Notes under the pieces: generated by a model | Told to the model about the DNA's origin: nothing | The model's database searches: none | Seen by the model: only the letters and a program-made list of their open reading frames with translations | Position numbers and translations under genes: made by a program | Part shown: piece by piece, positions 8,776 through 18,154 of the stretch | Layout of the letters: every line of letters starts with the position of its first letter | Numbering within the stretch: the stretch's first letter is position 1 | DNA from: Acidobacteriota bacterium | GTDB taxonomy: Bacteria; Acidobacteriota; Vicinamibacteria; Vicinamibacterales; JAKQTR01 | Direction: 5' to 3' | Length of the DNA: 64,000 nucleotides | NCBI GenBank assembly: GCA_029562975.1 | Contig: JAKQTR010000030.1 | Coordinates: forward strand, 248,001-312,000

Positions 8776-9804
8776 TCAGATCCCGGGTCCCCGGTCCAGC
8801 AGGTCGAGCAGCCTCCTTGCGGCAACCGACGGGGCGAGGCGGCCCGCGCGCACGTCCTCGATCGCCTCCGGCAGCGCGGCGCGCACCGCGGGGTGCGCGC
8901 GGAACCGCTCGCGCAGCCCGGCCTCGACGCGCTCCTTCATCCACGCCTCGGCCTGCTGCCGCCGCCGCAGCGCGAACCGGCCGGAGGCCTGCTGCATCTC
9001 CCGGAACCGCGAGATCGCGTCTTCGAAAGCGTCCAGGCCCTGCCCGGTGAGGGCGCTCACCGTCAGCACCTCCGGGTGCCAGGCGGCCGCATCGAGGGGT
9101 TCCTCCTCGCCGCGCCCGTGCAGGCCGAGTATTCGCAGCGACGAGGTGATCTGGGCCCGTGCGTTCGTGGCGGCCGCCTCGTCGAGGTCGGCCTTGTTGA
9201 TCGCGATGAGATCGGCCAGCTCGGTGATCCCCTTCTTGATCGCCTGCAGATCGTCTCCCGCGTTGGGCAGCTGCAGCAGGACGAACATGTCGGTCATGCC
9301 GGCGACTGCCGTCTCGCTCTGTCCGACGCCGACGGTCTCGATGATGACGACGTCGTGGCCGGCAGCCTCGACCGCCAGCATCGCCTCGCGCGTCTTGTCG
9401 GCGACGCCGCCGAGCGTCCCCGACGAGGGGCTCGGACGAATGAACGCGCGCTCGTCGGCGGAGAGCCGCTCCATGCGCGTCTTGTCGCCGAGGATCGATC
9501 CCCCGGACACGCTGCTCGACGGGTCCACCGCCAGCACGGCCACCCGCCGGCCCTGCGCGAGGAGGCGCAGGCCGAGCGTCTCGATGAAGGTGCTCTTGCC
9601 CGCGCCCGGCACCCCCGAGATGCCGAGGCGGAACGATCGGCCGCTCTCCGGCAGGAGCGCGTCCAGCACCGCGTCGGCCCGGGCGCGGTGATCGGGGCGG
9701 GTGGACTCGAGCAGCGTGATCGTCCGGGCGAGCGCGCGCCGGCGGGCCGGGCCCGGCCGGCCCAGCAGCGCGTCCACCATCGAGCGGTCGCCCGGCGTCA
9801 ACAT
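8776..9804 (-). CDS. meaB: Methylmalonyl-CoA mutase-associated GTPase
   Basis: This 342-residue G3E-family GTPase (MeaB/ArgK) loads and protects adenosylcobalamin on methylmalonyl-CoA mutase. The Walker A is GVPGAGKS at residues 64-71, followed by VLAVDPSSS, the DVVIIETVGVGQSE switch region and the NKAD guanine motif. The C-terminal helical region ends in LLDLLDRG, typical of the dimerisation arm. It lies 16 bases downstream of the mutase gene on the same strand, the usual operon order, which makes the assignment secure. Confidence 0.95.
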   Translation of the reverse strand: MLTPGDRSMVDALLGRPGPARRRALARTITLLESTRPDHRARADAVLDALLPESGRSFRLGISGVPGAGKSTFIETLGLRLLAQGRRVAVLAVDPSSSVSGGSILGDKTRMERLSADERAFIRPSPSSGTLGGVADKTREAMLAVEAAGHDVVIIETVGVGQSETAVAGMTDMFVLLQLPNAGDDLQAIKKGITELADLIAINKADLDEAAATNARAQITSSLRILGLHGRGEEEPLDAAAWHPEVLTVSALTGQGLDAFEDAISRFREMQQASGRFALRRRQQAEAWMKERVEAGLRERFRAHPAVRAALPEAIEDVRAGRLAPSVAARRLLDLLDRGPGI

Positions 9805-9820
9805 GGCCCCGGTCGGCCGG

Positions 9821-11980
9821 CTACCGGCCGGCCTGCGCCTGCCGGATGCGCTCGAGCACGTCCTTCGCGCTCGCGGGAATCGGCGTGCCGGGCCCGTAGA
9901 CCGCCTTCACGCCGGCGCCGTAGAGCAGCTCGTAATCCTGGCGCGGGATCACGCCGCCGACGAACACGATGATGTCGCCGCCGCCGAGCGCCGTCAGCTC
10001 CTTGATGACGGCCGGCACGAGCGTCTTGTGGCCGGCGGCGAGCGTGCTGATGCCGACGGCGTGGACGTCGTTCTCGACGGCCTGGCGCGCGCACTCCTCG
10101 GGCGTCTGGAACATGGGGCCGATGTCCACGTCGAAGCCGAGGTCGGCGAAGGCGGTGGCCACGACCTTGGCGCCGCGGTCGTGACCGTCCTGGCCGAGCT
10201 TCGCGAGCATGACGCGCGGGCGGCGGCCGTGGGCCTCGGCAAAGGCGGCGACCTCCGCCTGCAGGTCCGACCAGCCGGGCGCGGCCTCGTAGGCCGAGGC
10301 GTACACGCCCGTCACCTTGTGCGTGTCGGCCCGATGGCGCCCGAACGCCTTCTCGAGGGCGTCGCTCACCTCGCCCACCGTGGCGCGGAGCCTCACGGCC
10401 CGGACGGTGAGGTCGAGGAGGTTCCCCTCGCCGCCCGCCGCCGCGGCGGTCAGCGCATCGAGGGCGGAGGCCACCTTCGTGGCGTCGCGCGAGGCACGGA
10501 CCGCCGCCAGGCGCGCGATCTGGCCCTCGCGCACCTTGACGTTGTCCACCTCGCGCACGTCGACCTGGTCCTGCTGGGCCCGGGCGTACTTGTTCACGCC
10601 GACGATCACCGTCCGGCCCGAGTCGATGCGCGCCTGGGTCTCCGCCGCCGCCGCCTCGATTTTCAGTTTGGCCCAGCCCGAGTCGACGGCCTTCGTCATG
10701 CCGCCCATCGTCTCGACTTCCTGGATGATGGCCCAGGCGGCGTCCGCCATCTGCTGCGTCAGGGCCTCCATCATGTAGCTGCCCGCCCAGGGATCGACGA
10801 CGCTGGTGATGTGCGTCTCCTCCTGGATGATGAGCTGCGTGTGGCGGGCGATGCGCGCGCTGAACTCGGTAGGCAGCGCGATGGCCTCGTCGAAGCTGTT
10901 CGTGTGCAGGCTCTGCGTGCCGCCGAACACCGCCGCGAGCGCCTCGATCGTCGTGCGCACGATGTTGTTGTACGGATCCTGCTCGGTGAGGCTCCACCCC
11001 GAGGTCTGGCTGTGCGTGCGCAGCATCAGGCTCTTCGGCTTCTTCGCCCCGAAGCCCTTCATGAGGCGGGCCCACAGCAGGCGCGCCGCGCGCATCTTGG
11101 CGATCTCGAGATAGAAGTTCATGCCGACGCCCCAGAAGAAGCTGAGGCGCCCGGCGAACTCGTCCACGTCCAGCCCGCGCGCGATCGCGGTCTTCACGTA
11201 CTCCATGCCGTCGGCCAGGGTGAAGGCCATCTCGAGCGCCGGGCCCGCCCCGGCCTCCTGCATGTGGTAGCCCGAGATGCTGATCGAGTTGAACTTCGGC
11301 ATGTGCCGCGCGGTGTACTCGATGATGTCGGCGACGATCCGCATCGAGGGCTCCGGCGGGTAGATGTACGTGTTGCGGACCATGAACTCCTTGAGGATGT
11401 CGTTCTGGATGGTCCCCGAGAGCTGCGCCTGCGCAACGCCCTGCTCCTCCGCCGCGACGATGTAGCCCGCCAGCACCGGCAGCACCGCGCCGTTCATCGT
11501 CATCGACACGCTGACCTTGTCGAGCGGGATGCCGTCGAAGAGGATCTTCATGTCCTCGACCGAGTCCACCGCCACGCCCGCCTTGCCGACGTCGCCCGTG
11601 ACGCGCGGGTGGTCGCTGTCGTAGCCGCGGTGCGTCGCCAGGTCGAACGCCACGCTGATGCCCTGCTGGCCCCCCGCGAGGGACTGGCGGTAGAACGCGT
11701 TCGACTCCTCGGCGGTCGAGAAGCCGGCGTACTGGCGGATGGTCCACGGCCGGCCCGCGTACATCGTCGGCTGCGGGCCGCGGACGAAGGGCTCGAAACC
11801 CGGCAGCGTGTCGGTGTACGGCAGCCCGTTCGTGTCGGCGGCGGTGTAGAGCGGCTTGACGGACAGGCCGTCGGGCGTGACCCAGTTGAGCGCCTCGACC
11901 TTGCCTCCGGGCGCGACTTTCGCCGCCGCCTTCAGCCACTGGTCGAGCGTCGCCTTGGCGAACTCGGGATGATCGGACAC
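9821..11980 (-). CDS. mutB: Methylmalonyl-CoA mutase, single-chain large subunit
   Basis: This 719-residue enzyme interconverts (R)-methylmalonyl-CoA and succinyl-CoA with adenosylcobalamin. The N-terminal substrate barrel contains [24 protein letters not shown], split here as GFEPFVRGP and [15 protein letters not shown], then [15 protein letters not shown], and later [12 protein letters not shown] and [14 protein letters not shown]. The C-terminal B12 domain carries GQDGHDRG (axial His near residue 600) and VFVGGVIP. Its length matches catalytic subunits that work as homodimers; no small subunit is adjacent. The start is GTG with GGAG upstream. With meaB it suggests propionate formation or use. 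Confidence 0.95.
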   Translation of the reverse strand: MSDHPEFAKATLDQWLKAAAKVAPGGKVEALNWVTPDGLSVKPLYTAADTNGLPYTDTLPGFEPFVRGPQPTMYAGRPWTIRQYAGFSTAEESNAFYRQSLAGGQQGISVAFDLATHRGYDSDHPRVTGDVGKAGVAVDSVEDMKILFDGIPLDKVSVSMTMNGAVLPVLAGYIVAAEEQGVAQAQLSGTIQNDILKEFMVRNTYIYPPEPSMRIVADIIEYTARHMPKFNSISISGYHMQEAGAGPALEMAFTLADGMEYVKTAIARGLDVDEFAGRLSFFWGVGMNFYLEIAKMRAARLLWARLMKGFGAKKPKSLMLRTHSQTSGWSLTEQDPYNNIVRTTIEALAAVFGGTQSLHTNSFDEAIALPTEFSARIARHTQLIIQEETHITSVVDPWAGSYMMEALTQQMADAAWAIIQEVETMGGMTKAVDSGWAKLKIEAAAAETQARIDSGRTVIVGVNKYARAQQDQVDVREVDNVKVREGQIARLAAVRASRDATKVASALDALTAAAAGGEGNLLDLTVRAVRLRATVGEVSDALEKAFGRHRADTHKVTGVYASAYEAAPGWSDLQAEVAAFAEAHGRRPRVMLAKLGQDGHDRGAKVVATAFADLGFDVDIGPMFQTPEECARQAVENDVHAVGISTLAAGHKTLVPAVIKELTALGGGDIIVFVGGVIPRQDYELLYGAGVKAVYGPGTPIPASAKDVLERIRQAQAGR

Positions 11981-12524
11981 CGGAGTCTCCTGCGCGCGGG
12001 CCGGCGGGCCCGCTCTGGGGGGCTCAGCCGCCGAGAATCGGCGGCCATCCGATCATAGCGCAGCCGGGGTCAGGGGCCGTCGATCCGCCGGTAGCCGGGG
12101 ACCCCGAGGCCTGACCCACGTCGAGGCGCCGGGCGAAGAAGACGCGGGCGCTGCCGGTGAAGCGGCTGAAGGCGGGCGGCCAGCGCTCGCCGTCGGTCCT
12201 GCGGCGCTGCCCGGCGTCGCGCGCGTCGGCGCCTGCCGGCCTTGCGCCGTTGTCGCTCACCCGGGCGGCGTCAGACGATTCCCGGCCCCGGTGAGCCGGT
12301 CACCTCGTGGACGCGCACGCGCTCGGGAACCGCGCGGCCGGTGCGGTCGCGGCGGCAGCGACTGGGCGGCCGGACCGGCGAACCCGCGAAGAAGAATCAG
12401 CGCGCCGGAGCCGCCATCGACGCTCCTGAGGCCAGGGCTGCCCCGGCTGCGGAGTTCCGACTTCTGGCCGCTCCGCCTGCGTTCCCTCCTCCCGCCCCCT
12501 CCGTGTTACCCTCGCGCTCACGCC
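11981..12524. other. Divergent gap, no supported gene
   Basis: These 544 bases separate mutB (-) from the MFS gene (+). Short open frames occur on both strands, but none has a good start site or a familiar protein pattern. A TATGAT on the minus strand (12052-12057) could be a -10 for mutB, but no matching -35 is visible. Confidence 0.5.
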
Positions 12525-13952
12525 ATGGCCGCATCCTCCACGGTCCCTGCCTCGCCCGGCCCTCCAGCGGCGCCGGCGGCCGCACCCCCGCCCCCGCCGA
12601 CGACGCCGCGCGCGCCGGCCCGTGAGATCTTCGGCTGGGCGATGTTCGACTTCGCCAATTCCAGCTACACGACGGTGATCGTCACCGTCGTCTTCAGCGT
12701 AGTCTTCCCGCGGCTGGTGGTGGGCGACGGCCCGGAGTACCGCTACGGGAACCTGCTGTGGAGCGTGGCGCTGTCGGTGAGCTACGCGTTGGTCGTGCTA
12801 ACGGCGCCGCTTCTCGGCGCGATCATGGACTTCCGCGCGGCGAAGAAACGGTTCCTGTTCGGCAGCTATGCGCTCACCGTGGTCGCGACGGCCATGCTGT
12901 ACTTCGTGACGCCCGGCCGCGCGCCGCTGGGCGTGGCGCTCGTCGTGCTGTCGAACTACGGCTTCTCGGTCGGCGAGTCCTTCACGTCGAGCTTCCTGCC
13001 TGAACTCGGGCCGGTCGACGAGCTGGGCAAGATCTCGGGGTACGCCTGGGGACTGGGCTACATCGGCGGCGTCGTCTGCACGGCTCTCGTCATCGGGATC
13101 GTGGGCGAACAGACGGCAGCGAACTTCGAGCGTGTGCGCCTCGTCGGGCCGGTGACGGCACTGTTCTTCCTGGTGGCGGCCATCCCCACGTTCCTGTTCC
13201 TGCGCGAGCGGGGAACGCCGAAGGCGCTGCCGCCGGGCGAGTCGCTCGTCGGGGCCGGGATGCGGCGGCTGCGCGAGACGGGCCGGGCGCTTCGAGAGTT
13301 CCGCGACCTGCTCGTCTTCTTCGCGGCCTACTTCTTCGCGATGGCGGGCCTTTCGATCGTGATCGCGTTCGCCTTCATCTACGGCGACCAGGTGATCGGC
13401 TGGAGCCCGTCGAGCCTGATGCTGATGTTCGTGATCACGAACCTGACGGCCAGCGCGGGGTCGGTCGGCTTCGGGTTCCTGCAGAAGTGGTGGGGCAACC
13501 TGCGCACGTTCAACTTGACGCTCGTGATCTGGATCGCGTCGGTGGCGGGCATCTGGGGCACGCCCTCGATCGCCGCCTGGATGCACCGGGCCTTCGGCGT
13601 GTCCTGGTCGGCCGAGCACCTGTTCCTCGCCGTGGGTGCGGTGGCGGGGCTGTGCCTGGGCGCGACGCAATCGGCGAGCCGGACGATCGTCGCCGTGTTC
13701 AGCCCCTCCTCCAAGTCGGCGGAGTTCTTCGGGTTCTGGGGTCTGTTCGGCAAGCTCGCTTCGGTGGCCGGGCTGTTGTCGATTGGAGCGCTCCAGGCGC
13801 GCTTCGGCCTGCGGACCGCGATCCTGGTCTGCTCGCTGTTCTTTCTCGGGGCCCTGCTCGCCACCGTGTTCGTGCGCGAGGCGCGCGGACGGGCCGCCGC
13901 CGCCGCATTCGACTTGGGGTCAGATCCAGGTTTCCGGGGTCAGATCCCGTAA
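12525..13952 (+). CDS. MFS transporter, UMF1 (Atg22-like) family
   Basis: This 475-residue membrane protein has about twelve hydrophobic segments after a Pro/Ala-rich N-tail. The opening block EIFGWAMFDFANSSYTTVI is the signature of the UMF1/Atg22-like branch of the major facilitator superfamily. AKKRFLFGSYALT and the later SRTIVAVFSPSSKSAEFFGFW also match. Substrates of bacterial members are largely unknown; amino acid efflux has been proposed for the eukaryotic ones. Its last residues (GSDPGFRGQIP) are encoded by an inverted repeat that also supplies the stop codon, so the C-terminus is repeat-derived. Confidence 0.88.
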   Translation: MAASSTVPASPGPPAAPAAAPPPPPTTPRAPAREIFGWAMFDFANSSYTTVIVTVVFSVVFPRLVVGDGPEYRYGNLLWSVALSVSYALVVLTAPLLGAIMDFRAAKKRFLFGSYALTVVATAMLYFVTPGRAPLGVALVVLSNYGFSVGESFTSSFLPELGPVDELGKISGYAWGLGYIGGVVCTALVIGIVGEQTAANFERVRLVGPVTALFFLVAAIPTFLFLRERGTPKALPPGESLVGAGMRRLRETGRALREFRDLLVFFAAYFFAMAGLSIVIAFAFIYGDQVIGWSPSSLMLMFVITNLTASAGSVGFGFLQKWWGNLRTFNLTLVIWIASVAGIWGTPSIAAWMHRAFGVSWSAEHLFLAVGAVAGLCLGATQSASRTIVAVFSPSSKSAEFFGFWGLFGKLASVAGLLSIGALQARFGLRTAILVCSLFFLGALLATVFVREARGRAAAAAFDLGSDPGFRGQIP

Positions 13953-13990
13953 TCCTGGATCTGACCCCGGAAACCTGGATCTGACCCCAA
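13914..13990. repeat. Perfect inverted repeat, 34-bp arms, REP-like
   Basis: The arms at 13914-13947 and 13957-13990 are exact reverse complements around a 9-base loop. Each arm holds two direct copies of GGGGTCAGATCC (left arm at 13916-13927 and 13936-13947). The TAA stop of the MFS gene falls at 13950-13952, in the loop, and the next gene ends 5 bases beyond on the other strand. It can act as a bidirectional terminator. The structure resembles REP/palindromic elements mobilised by RAYT-type transposases; no such transposase is in the window. Confidence 0.9.
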
Positions 13991-13994
13991 TCCG

Positions 13995-14891
13995 CTACCA
14001 GGACCGGTGCGGGTCCGGGCAGAAGCCCGGGTCGAAGCCGCGGGCGCGCTCGCGGCGCTCGAGCGCGTCGGGATGGACCGGTGTGTCGGGCAGCACCCCC
14101 AAACGCACGAGCTGCTCGCGGTATTCGTAGCGGAGGCAGATAGACGCGGTTGGAGAGGGCTCCAATTCGAAGTGCACCTGGGTGACGGCGTGTTGAACCT
14201 GACGTCCGATGCCGGTGGCGGCGTACTCGTCGGCCGCGGCCGGCCGCGCCAGCGCGGCTCCCGCTGGGGATGGGTCGTTCGCGGCCGACGCCCGCGCACC
14301 GGCTTCCTCCTGCCGCTCGCTCGCCACCGGCGCAGGCGCCTCCCCGCTCAAGACGCCGCCCGCCTGCGGCGCCGTGCCAGGCGCATCGGACTGCCGCGGG
14401 CTGGACGACCAGATGGGCGCGACGGACTGTCGCTGCCGCTCGCGGTAGAAGACAGCCGCGATCACGCCGAGGTCGTTCGCCCTCCCGAGCCACGCGCCGT
14501 ACGATCGCTCCTCGGTCGTGAACTCGAATCGCCGCGCGTGCTCCAGGCTCGTCTGCCACCCGCCGATGGTAATCGTGCCGTGCGGCTCGATGACCCACTT
14601 CCGCGCTGCCGCAGCGCTCGTGCGGCGGGCGTCGATCGTGTTCAGGCCGTCGACCGACAGCGCGACCGCCACGCGCACGGGATAGGGATTCCGGATGCAG
14701 ATCTCGTACTCCCTCCCCTTCGTGGCCTCGACGTAGATCGTGTCGCGCGCGTGGTAGGTCGGCAGCGGCCGACCGTCGACCAGGATGTCGACGGTCGGGC
14801 GCGGCTCCGCCGCCGGCCGCACGTCCGCCGGCGCCTGGCCGCCGGCTGCCACCAGTACTGCTAGGGCCGCAAACGCGGGTCTGTACGTCAT
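13995..14891 (-). CDS. Secreted protein of unknown function
   Basis: This 298-residue protein starts with a signal peptide (MTYRPAFAALAVLVAAGG). Residues 30-150 look like a compact beta domain (TVDILVDGRPLPTY ... YEICIRNPYPVRVAVALSVDG ... WVIEPHGTITIGGWQ ... FEFTTEERSYGAWLG ... GVIAAVFYRE), reminiscent of domains found in acidobacterial envelope proteins. An Ala/Ser/Pro-rich linker follows, then a short C-terminal segment ending GFDPGFCPDPHRSW. I do not recognise the family. It is convergent with the MFS gene across the inverted repeat. Confidence 0.7.
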   Translation of the reverse strand: MTYRPAFAALAVLVAAGGQAPADVRPAAEPRPTVDILVDGRPLPTYHARDTIYVEATKGREYEICIRNPYPVRVAVALSVDGLNTIDARRTSAAAARKWVIEPHGTITIGGWQTSLEHARRFEFTTEERSYGAWLGRANDLGVIAAVFYRERQRQSVAPIWSSSPRQSDAPGTAPQAGGVLSGEAPAPVASERQEEAGARASAANDPSPAGAALARPAAADEYAATGIGRQVQHAVTQVHFELEPSPTASICLRYEYREQLVRLGVLPDTPVHPDALERRERARGFDPGFCPDPHRSW

Positions 14892-15103
14892 GTCGTCCTC
14901 CTGCCTGAAGAACGACGGCCTGGCGTTTTCTTGCAGGCCCGGCGCCGTCGCGGCGGGCCCAGCCTGAACGGACGGCAGGCACGAGCCGAGCGCGATGTCC
15001 GGGGCAGCCGGGCGGCGATCGCGGGGTGGATCGTGGGCTTACTGCGAAGTCGGAGGATGGCCGTTGCAGGGCAGCAGACCCCCAGCGCGAGGCGGCCGGG
15101 CGG

Positions 15104-15874
15104 TCATCTCGGCGCGGCCGGCACCAGCGGCTGGACGCCGGTCACCCGCGGCTCGAAACGCGATCCCCACTCCACCGTGACCCGGTAGCGCGGCTCGCGC
15201 ATCGGCGGAGGCGACGAGTCCGGCAATCGATCGCTCTGGTACGCTTCGAGCGACGCGCGCCACTCACGCGGCACGGTGATCGAGCCCGGCAAGACGCTCA
15301 CGATGCGTCCCATGAGGAACGGGGGCCCGCCGGCGCCGGCGACGTAGTGCAGGATCGCTGTCGCCTCGACGATGGCCACGCGCCGCCGGTCCGGGTGGCG
15401 CCGGCGAAGCGCGGCCGGATCGTTGTCCACGTCAACCGCGATGAGGCGCGTGTCGAACGCGGCGTCCGGGCCCGGCGCCTGCTCCACCTGCCGCCGCCAC
15501 TCGTCCCCCTCGTATTCGAGCGCCGCGAACGTCGTGCGCGCAGGCTGGCCCCGGTAGAACGAGGCGTACTCCGGCGCGACCGGCCGGCTGCAATCGAACC
15601 CGATGGCCTCGAGTTACGCGCGGTCGAACCAGCCCGCCTCTTTCACCTGCGGCCGTTCGGACTCCGTCTCCGGCCCGGGCCGCCGACGCTGGAACTCGAG
15701 GCTCAGCGCGAGCGCCGTGTTCTCGGGTTCCTTGACCGGCAGACGGAGTTCGCGCTCGGTCAGGTCGAGGATGGCGTCGGGCTCGCCGGACCGATTCGCC
15801 GCGGCCAGCCCCAGCACGGCCAGGTTGGCTGCCACCACGAGCGCCGACGCCCACCACAGACCGCGCCCTCGCAT
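15104..15874 (-). pseudogene. DUF4824-like membrane-anchored protein, broken by an in-frame stop
   Basis: Reading starts at ATG 15874 with a membrane helix (LWWASALVVAANLAVLGLAA), then the LTERELRLP block typical of DUF4824 proteins. A TAA at 15614-15616 stops it after 86 residues. The same frame continues without shift (LEAIGFDC ... YEGDEWRRQVEQAPG ... RLIAVDVD) to a stop at 15104, giving a normal-length product of about 256 residues if read through. The gene overlaps the end of the DUF2157 gene region (stop and start one base apart), so the two were translationally coupled. One base change or one sequencing error explains the break. Confidence 0.8.
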
Positions 15875-15875
15875 C

Positions 15876-16964
15876 TCACAGCCTCCGCCGCCGCGACCGA
15901 ACGCGCCCGAGCGCGATCACCGCAGCCACGGCAATCCCGCCGAGCAGAAGGAAGAACAGGTAGCGCGGCATCCAGTCCCACAGCCAGTCGAAGCACTTGA
16001 CGTAGAGGAACAGAACGAGGAACCCGGCCGCTGCCTGAACGAACCTCGTCCAGCCCTTCTGGAAGCCAAGCCAGATCGCAGCGCCGCCGAGGGCGAAGCC
16101 GGCGGCGTCGTAGATCGCGCCGAGCGTCTTTCCGGGCAGCCGGATGTAGCTGAAGGCCTCGCTCCAGGTGGACAGGAGGACGAGCGGGAGCAGCAGCGCG
16201 GCCAGGCCTCCGAGGCGCCACACCTCGCTGAATCCAGGACGGCGCCGGTTCGGCGCCGACGCGGCGAAGGCGACGGCCAGGGCGCCGAGCGGCAGCAGCG
16301 GCTCGGGCCTTGCCCCCCACGCGCTGATGTCGAGTCCGGCGACCCATCCGACGATCGCGCAGGCCGCCCATCCGGCCATCGCGAGGCCTGCCGCCAGCAG
16401 CAGTCGCAACTCGTAGCGGTAGGCTACGATCAGCGCGAAGGCCGCCCAGAGCGCAGGCGCGAACGGCGACGGGCGCAGGTTGAAGATCGCGCCGGCAGTG
16501 CTGAGGTCGAGCACGAAAGCCGCCGTCGCCGTCACCGCCATGATCGACGTCACGTAGAGGGTCCGCTCGCGGCGCGCGAACGCTTCGGCGGCGGCCAACA
16601 GGACCAGCGGCGCCGATACGAGCACCAACACCTGCGTCGCCGTGCCCAGCAGTCCCCACACGCGGTAGAAGAAGAAGACGACGGCCGCACTCAGCGTGAG
16701 GGCGCCGAGGAGCGTGGCGACGCGCATCCCCAGCGACATGCGGCGCTGTCGCTCGCTCCGGTCCACGTCGAACCGGGCCGCAAGATCGTCGAGCATGCCC
16801 GCGTGATACGCCTCCACGCGCTCGCGGTCCTCGGCCCCCAGGCGCAAGACGCCGGCGCGGTCCAGCGCGGCCAACTCCTGGCGGAACGCCTCGATCCGGT
16901 CGGCCCGCGCCTGCGCCTCCGGCCTCGTCGCCGGCGCACCATCATCCGCGCGGACTTGCGTCAT
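15876..16964 (-). CDS. DUF2157 multi-pass membrane protein
   Basis: This 362-residue protein has a soluble N-terminal helix pair (LDRAGVLRLGAEDRERVEAYHA, in two parts LDRAGVLRL and EDRERVEAYH) and about ten membrane helices. The arrangement matches DUF2157 inner-membrane proteins, which often sit beside GDYXXLXY or DUF4824 partners, as here. Function is unknown. I chose ATG 16964 (MTQVRADDG); sequence upstream in the frame is not conserved-looking. The following DUF4824 gene begins one base after its stop codon. Confidence 0.75.
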   Translation of the reverse strand: MTQVRADDGAPATRPEAQARADRIEAFRQELAALDRAGVLRLGAEDRERVEAYHAGMLDDLAARFDVDRSERQRRMSLGMRVATLLGALTLSAAVVFFFYRVWGLLGTATQVLVLVSAPLVLLAAAEAFARRERTLYVTSIMAVTATAAFVLDLSTAGAIFNLRPSPFAPALWAAFALIVAYRYELRLLLAAGLAMAGWAACAIVGWVAGLDISAWGARPEPLLPLGALAVAFAASAPNRRRPGFSEVWRLGGLAALLLPLVLLSTWSEAFSYIRLPGKTLGAIYDAAGFALGGAAIWLGFQKGWTRFVQAAAGFLVLFLYVKCFDWLWDWMPRYLFFLLLGGIAVAAVIALGRVRSRRRRL

Positions 16965-17142
16965 GGCAAGGACGCCCCGCAGGTTCAGTGGGAATCGGTA
17001 CGGGCGGAGATTATTACAAGATGGGAGAGTCACGCAACCTCCCGCCTGCCTCTCCGGCCCGGGCATGCGTCCGCTCGCGCAGGAGGGGCTCACTCAGCCC
17101 GGGATAGCCGGGCGGGGCCGCCGCCCCGGGCGAGGGCGGCGG

Positions 17143-17457
17143 TCAGGCGGCGGGGAGACGGCCGACGAGCGCCCTGGCGATCGCGGCGCCCGACCGCACG
17201 ATCGTGCGCCAGATGCCGGGAGCCGCGGCCCCGAGGATCGCGGCAAGCAGCGGCGTGGCATCGGGCCGGCTCGCCGCGTAGGCCGCGGCCAGGAGCCCTC
17301 CGACGAGCGGGTGGCCCGCGAACTTGAGGAGGTAGGCGGGATCGGAGAAGTCGACGCGGCGGCGCTGTCTCGGCACTCCGGCGAGTGCCGCGTAGTCGAG
17401 GACGCTGACGGCGAACCCCGCCCCGGCCGCCCAGAGAAACGCCGCAATCGGGCTCAT
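17143..17457 (-). CDS. Small membrane protein of unknown function
   Basis: This 104-residue protein has an N-terminal hydrophobic segment (IAAFLWAAGAGFAVSVLDYAA), a short loop rich in Arg, and two weaker helices. A GGAGG lies about 10 bases before the ATG. It lies 21 bases after the preceding gene at 17479-17814 on the same strand, so the two probably form an operon. I do not recognise a family. Confidence 0.55.
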   Translation of the reverse strand: MSPIAAFLWAAGAGFAVSVLDYAALAGVPRQRRRVDFSDPAYLLKFAGHPLVGGLLAAAYAASRPDATPLLAAILGAAAPGIWRTIVRSGAAIARALVGRLPAA

Positions 17458-17478
17458 GGCCGCGCAGCCTCCGGCCCC

Positions 17479-17814
17479 CTACGGGGAATCCAGCACGTCC
17501 AGATAGCGCTCGAGCAGGCTCTTGGTCTTCCGGTAGTGCGTGCGAGTCGAGTACAGGTCGCAGGCGCCGTCGTGTCCGCCTGGCGCGACGATGATGTCCG
17601 ACAGGGAGCCGGTGAGGACGGCTGTCACCCGGTCGAGCGGAATGCCCGTCTCCGCGCTGATCGCGCCGGCCGATCGCCAGGTGTCCGGCGCGCGCTCGAT
17701 GGCCGACCGCACCAGCGGCTCGTCGAGCACGGCCGTCCACCGGGCCCATGTGCGGCCTTGGCCGCGCGGCCCGGGCGGCCCCGCCGGCAGCGTCCCGTTC
17801 GACGGCTGCGCCAC
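17479..17814 (-). CDS. Small protein with a possible winged-helix segment
   Basis: This 111-residue protein begins at GTG 17814 behind a strong GGGGGAGG site. The middle (PDTWRSAGAISAETGIPLDRVTAVL, that is WRSAGAISAETGI then PLDRVTAVLTG) reads like a helix-turn-helix in which a sensed domain selects a rule, followed by a basic strand pair (DLYSTRTHYRKTKS). It may bind nucleic acid or be a small regulator. It is co-oriented with the membrane protein gene downstream. No family is recognised. Confidence 0.55.
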   Translation of the reverse strand: MAQPSNGTLPAGPPGPRGQGRTWARWTAVLDEPLVRSAIERAPDTWRSAGAISAETGIPLDRVTAVLTGSLSDIIVAPGGHDGACDLYSTRTHYRKTKSLLERYLDVLDSP

Positions 17815-18154
17815 GCGCCTCCCCCGCGCATCGTAGACGGCCTCACCCGCGCGTGCAACGGGATTTCAAGGCCCCGCTGCAATCAGCGTGCAACCCGCCG
17901 CCCCGGCGCCGGCGATGCGGGCCAGGCGCCTTCTGCGCCTCGGTCGCGTCCGCCTCTCGAGCGGGGATCCGCCCGGCCGCGGCGCCGGCCCGGCAGCGCC
18001 CTCCCGGACGGCCGAGCCGCGGCGGGTAGATCCGAACGGGACGTGTCCGGTAGACTGGAGCCAGGGATCGCACGCGGCGGGTGCGGTGCCGCCGCGTGCT
18101 GGCGCCGTTTGGGACGTCACGCTTACCGCATCCCCTACAATTGGAGCCCCTGGC
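17815..18154. other. Divergent gap, no supported gene
   Basis: These 340 bases separate the small GTG-started gene (-) from the activase gene (+). A TACAAT at 18136-18141, 13 bases before the ATG, could be a -10, but no -35 lies at a good distance. I see no other structure. Confidence 0.5.

Noticed and set aside
12024-12260. A 78-codon frame on the minus strand between mutB and the MFS gene
   Set aside because: There is no ribosome-binding site, the composition is biased, and no recognisable domain is present. It is probably non-coding.
18036-18154. Longer N-terminus for the activase from upstream in-frame starts
   Set aside because: Upstream residues are low-complexity and unlike the family. 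ATG 18155 begins exactly at the conserved first strand GIDIG.
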